A DNA stretch of 64,000 nt from JASGJS01 sp047601185 (GTDB lineage: Bacteria > Pseudomonadota > Gammaproteobacteria > JAURND01), in NCBI GenBank assembly GCA_047601185.1, contig JASGJS010000001.1, forward strand, positions 1,364,001 to 1,428,000, written 5' to 3'. The translations under genes and the position numbers were made by a program. Under the pieces are notes generated by a model. It searched no databases. It was not told the DNA's origin and was given only the letters and a program-made list of their open reading frames with translations. The stretch's first letter is position 1. Each line of letters opens with the position of its first letter. Positions 62,098-64,000 of the stretch are shown in pieces.

Positions 62098-62682
62098 GTA
62101 AAATCAAGGCTTCGCGAAGGTTGACCAGTGAGGCAGCAAGAAACGTGTCGAAGATGTGTCGAATAAATAATTAAAGGAAGGATTTACATCATGTCATTCC
62201 TTATTGAAACATTGGCGAGATGAATCAGGTCATGGACAAACTTCAAAAATTGAAGAAACTGAAGCATATACAGTAAAATATCAGCCAGAGATGGTCGCTA
62301 TCCCTTAAATATATACTTCTTTGATGCTTCCAGCGCTAATATTTGAAATATTAGCTAAAGAATTTTATTTTTTACGATATCGCTTGAAATAATTATTTTT
62401 ATCCCCATTTAAGAGTAATCCTGCCAATTAGGGTAGTGAGTATATGGTTAATGACGTCAATAAGAATGTCGCACATCCGGTAACAATAGTTGTCGTGAAT
62501 GTGTTGGTAATAATTATTGAATTTCACAATGGTGCATAATATCATAATGATTATTTGTTCTCCATTTGGATCATACCATACAATGTTCAAGTATATATTT
62601 ACCGAAAGGGATTGGCTTATAGCCTTCAGTCTAACGGAGGGTTGGTGTCGGTAACCTTATTCCCTCCGTTAAGTGAGAAAAT
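62098..62682. other. AT-rich 585-bp non-coding stretch between tRNA-Ile2 and the reverse transcriptase
   Basis: No gene is convincing. Base composition drops sharply compared with the left of the tRNA. Features seen: a frame without start codon from about 62170 to the TAA at 62305 that looks protein-like (RDESGHGQTSKIEETEAY) and may be a gene remnant; a 10-bp-stem palindrome GCTAATATTT-G-AAATATTAGC at 62334-62354 followed by a T-rich stretch, possibly a terminator; and the hairpin at 62632-62671. The stretch could hold a non-coding RNA serving the reverse transcriptase. Confidence 0.5.
62632..62671 (+). promoter_or_regulatory. 10-bp perfect hairpin in the reverse transcriptase leader
   Basis: TAACGGAGGG at 62632-62641 pairs with CCCTCCGTTA at 62662-62671 over a 20-nt loop. 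The stem ends 11 bases before the ATG at 62683, so it could control translation or be part of a template RNA. Confidence 0.55.
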
Positions 62683-64000
62683 ATGGACATATATCAATAT
62701 TTTTTTGATAAAAATGCTTTATACAAAGCAGAATTCAAAAATAAAGGCTATATACATTTTGACCACGAATTCTCGCTTAATAGGGTGTTTAAAGCATTAG
62801 CCAAATTAAAAGATACAAAACTTATATCTCATGCCTTTTATCCATTTATTCGCTTTACAATCCCTAAATATAAGCGTGATGAAAATGGAAAAAGTTACAT
62901 TGACAATGAGAACCCTCGCTACATCATACATACCGCCAGGGTAGACAGCAATATTTATTCTTTTTATAGAAATATTCTCATGAATAAATATGAAGAATTA
63001 CTAAAAAAGCTAAATATAAATGAATGTGTAATTGCTTATAGAAAAATTCCCATTAGAGCAAATTCTAAGAAAAATAAATGTAGTGTCCATTTTGCCAATG
63101 AAGCAATAGAAGAAATAAAGCGTCAAGTTCTCAGCGAAAAAAATTCAGGTTGTTACGCAATTGCATTAGATATCAAGGGCTTTTTTGACAATTTAAGCCA
63201 CGGAATTATAAAACAACAATGGTGTAAAGTAATAGGATCTAATAATGGTCTACCACAAGATCATTTCAAAATATATAAAAATATTACCAAATACCGTTAT
63301 ATAGATGTTGAAAAACTAGAAAATCTCTTGAACATCAACTTTGAAAAAATATATCAAAAAAATAATAAGATCAGAAAACAAAACGAAAATTTAAAACTCG
63401 GCTCAAATGACCCGCCCTCCCCCAATCTAAAATTATGCACTGATGAGGACTTTAGAAATATTATAATACCTAATTTAGAAGAAAAAAAACAACTTGGTAT
63501 CCCGCAAGGCACACCCATATCTGATGCTATCGCAAATATGTACATGTTAAACTTTGATGTTGCAATGCAAAAACTTGCTATAAAGAATAATGGTTATTAT
63601 CGCCGCTATTCTGATGATATTTTACTAATACTCCCACAGTGCTCAGTTAAAAGATCGATTAGAATTATCAATTGGTTACTCAAATATACAACAAAAACCC
63701 TAAAAATAAATGCCAAAAAAACTGTTGTTTCAAAATTTTCAAAAAATGACTCCTCAATAGTTTGCAACACTTACAAATTAAAAAATGATATCGAATGCGA
63801 AATGGTCGGAAAGCCATTTGAATACCTTGGTCTATCCTTTGATGGAAAAATCATTAGATTGAGAAAATCAACAATCTCAGCCTTTTACATCAAATTAAGT
63901 TCTAGGATAAAAAAAGAAGTTAAAATTGCAAAATTTAAGTTAAAAAAACGTGGCAATAAATACCCAACAGCTTCGGAAATATATAAAATTATTAGTTTTG
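62683..64000 (+). CDS. Reverse transcriptase of the DRT/UG antiviral type, C-terminus beyond the window
   Basis: The frame is open to the window edge; 439 residues are visible. RT motifs occur in order: A ALDIKGFFDNLSH (catalytic D163), B LGIPQGTPISDAIANMYM (271-288), C YRRYSDDILLI (DD at 311-312), D KINAKKT (341-347) and E FEYLGLSFDG (379-388). About 65 residues between A and B form an insertion. The first 155 residues lie outside the palm. No maturase or HNH domain and no group II intron RNA is seen, and the long N-terminus does not suit a retron. The FEYLGLxFDG motif and length recall Unknown Group/DRT enzymes that block phage. The class cannot be set without the rest. AT-rich codon use differs from neighbours. 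Confidence 0.85.
   Translation, partial: MDIYQYFFDKNALYKAEFKNKGYIHFDHEFSLNRVFKALAKLKDTKLISHAFYPFIRFTIPKYKRDENGKSYIDNENPRYIIHTARVDSNIYSFYRNILMNKYEELLKKLNINECVIAYRKIPIRANSKKNKCSVHFANEAIEEIKRQVLSEKNSGCYAIALDIKGFFDNLSHGIIKQQWCKVIGSNNGLPQDHFKIYKNITKYRYIDVEKLENLLNINFEKIYQKNNKIRKQNENLKLGSNDPPSPNLKLCTDEDFRNIIIPNLEEKKQLGIPQGTPISDAIANMYMLNFDVAMQKLAIKNNGYYRRYSDDILLILPQCSVKRSIRIINWLLKYTTKTLKINAKKTVVSKFSKNDSSIVCNTYKLKNDIECEMVGKPFEYLGLSFDGKIIRLRKSTISAFYIKLSSRIKKEVKIAKFKLKKRGNKYPTASEIYKIISF

Noticed and set aside
62170..62307. Start-less frame reading RDESGHGQTSKIEETEAY
   Set aside because: It looks protein-like but has no start codon and only about 45 codons, so I mention it only as a possible remnant within the intergenic entry.
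62399..62590. 63-residue minus-strand frame in the AT-rich gap
   Set aside because: Low-complexity Ile/Tyr-rich composition and no ribosome binding site; AT-rich DNA gives such frames by chance.
62555..62800. 81-residue plus-strand frame upstream of and overlapping the reverse transcriptase
   Set aside because: It overlaps the RT start in another frame, lacks a ribosome binding site and runs through the leader hairpin.

Overview
The window reads as chromosomal DNA of a Gammaproteobacterium, most likely a host-associated member of the Legionellales or a close relative. Conserved gammaproteobacterial blocks are intact: fis-purH, recA-alaS-lysC-csrA followed by tRNA-Ser and tRNA-Arg, rlmD-relA, gacA-uvrC-pgsA-tRNA-Gly, and yciB-bolA. 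Between them lie long unrecognised proteins with C-terminal membrane hairpins, a 1691-residue J-domain protein and a Sel1-repeat protein. This mixture is typical of intracellular lineages that secrete effectors. The taxonomic call is inference from gene order and content.

Layout. 1-0.7 kb: truncated unknown gene. 0.9-3.1 kb (minus): purH, fis, small lipoprotein. 3.3-8.9 kb (plus): recA, alaS, lysC, csrA, tRNA-Ser(GCU), tRNA-Arg(ACG). 8.9-12.7 kb: YbaK-like deacylase, an HPF/cold-shock fusion, a VapBC toxin-antitoxin pair, a frameshifted hydrolase remnant and an IS3-family element. 12.8-16.9 kb (minus): a four-gene arn-like lipid A aminoarabinose cluster. 17.3-22.3 kb: the giant J-domain protein. 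22.4-27.4 kb: wrbA, an L,D-transpeptidase, and the metQ/metI/metN/ubiG operon. 27.7-35.0 kb (minus): a tight six-gene run (membrane protein, rlmD, relA, TolC-like protein, sohB, CDF transporter). 36.0-46.5 kb: nrdA without nrdB, two unknown proteins, a REP-associated transposase bracketed by its REP pairs, two APC permeases, a Sel1 protein. 46.7-50.3 kb: tyrosine recombinase, and reverse transsulfuration genes (cbs, cystathionine gamma-lyase type). 50.3-58.4 kb: an unusual stem-loop element, murC, tRNA-Ser(UGA), gacA, uvrC, pgsA, tRNA-Gly(GCC), zapE, holB, yciB, bolA. 58.8-61.8 kb: site-2 protease and three exported or membrane unknowns. 62.0-64.0 kb: tRNA-Ile(CAU), then AT-rich DNA carrying the 5' part of a reverse transcriptase of the DRT/UG antiviral type that runs off the window.

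The intergenic space is unusually rich in dispersed repeats. I recognise at least four families: (A) paired GCGGGC...GCCCGC REP palindromes about 150 bp apart, which also flank the REP transposase; (B) a CTCATCCGCC...TTCTCCC palindrome; (C) a 200-bp fully palindromic MITE-like element; (D) a short GATCCCGC...GCGGGACGTCGAGG palindrome. Families A and B have seeded local tandem arrays with 18-, 42- and 66-bp units.

The strongest candidates for a new system are the reverse transcriptase beside tRNA-Ile (probable defence island entry), the internally duplicated J-domain giant, the REP/transposase network, and the 31-bp inverted repeat upstream of murC whose spacer has a hairpin matching the CsrA-binding consensus. 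The last is notable because csrA and a gacA-type regulator are both in this window.
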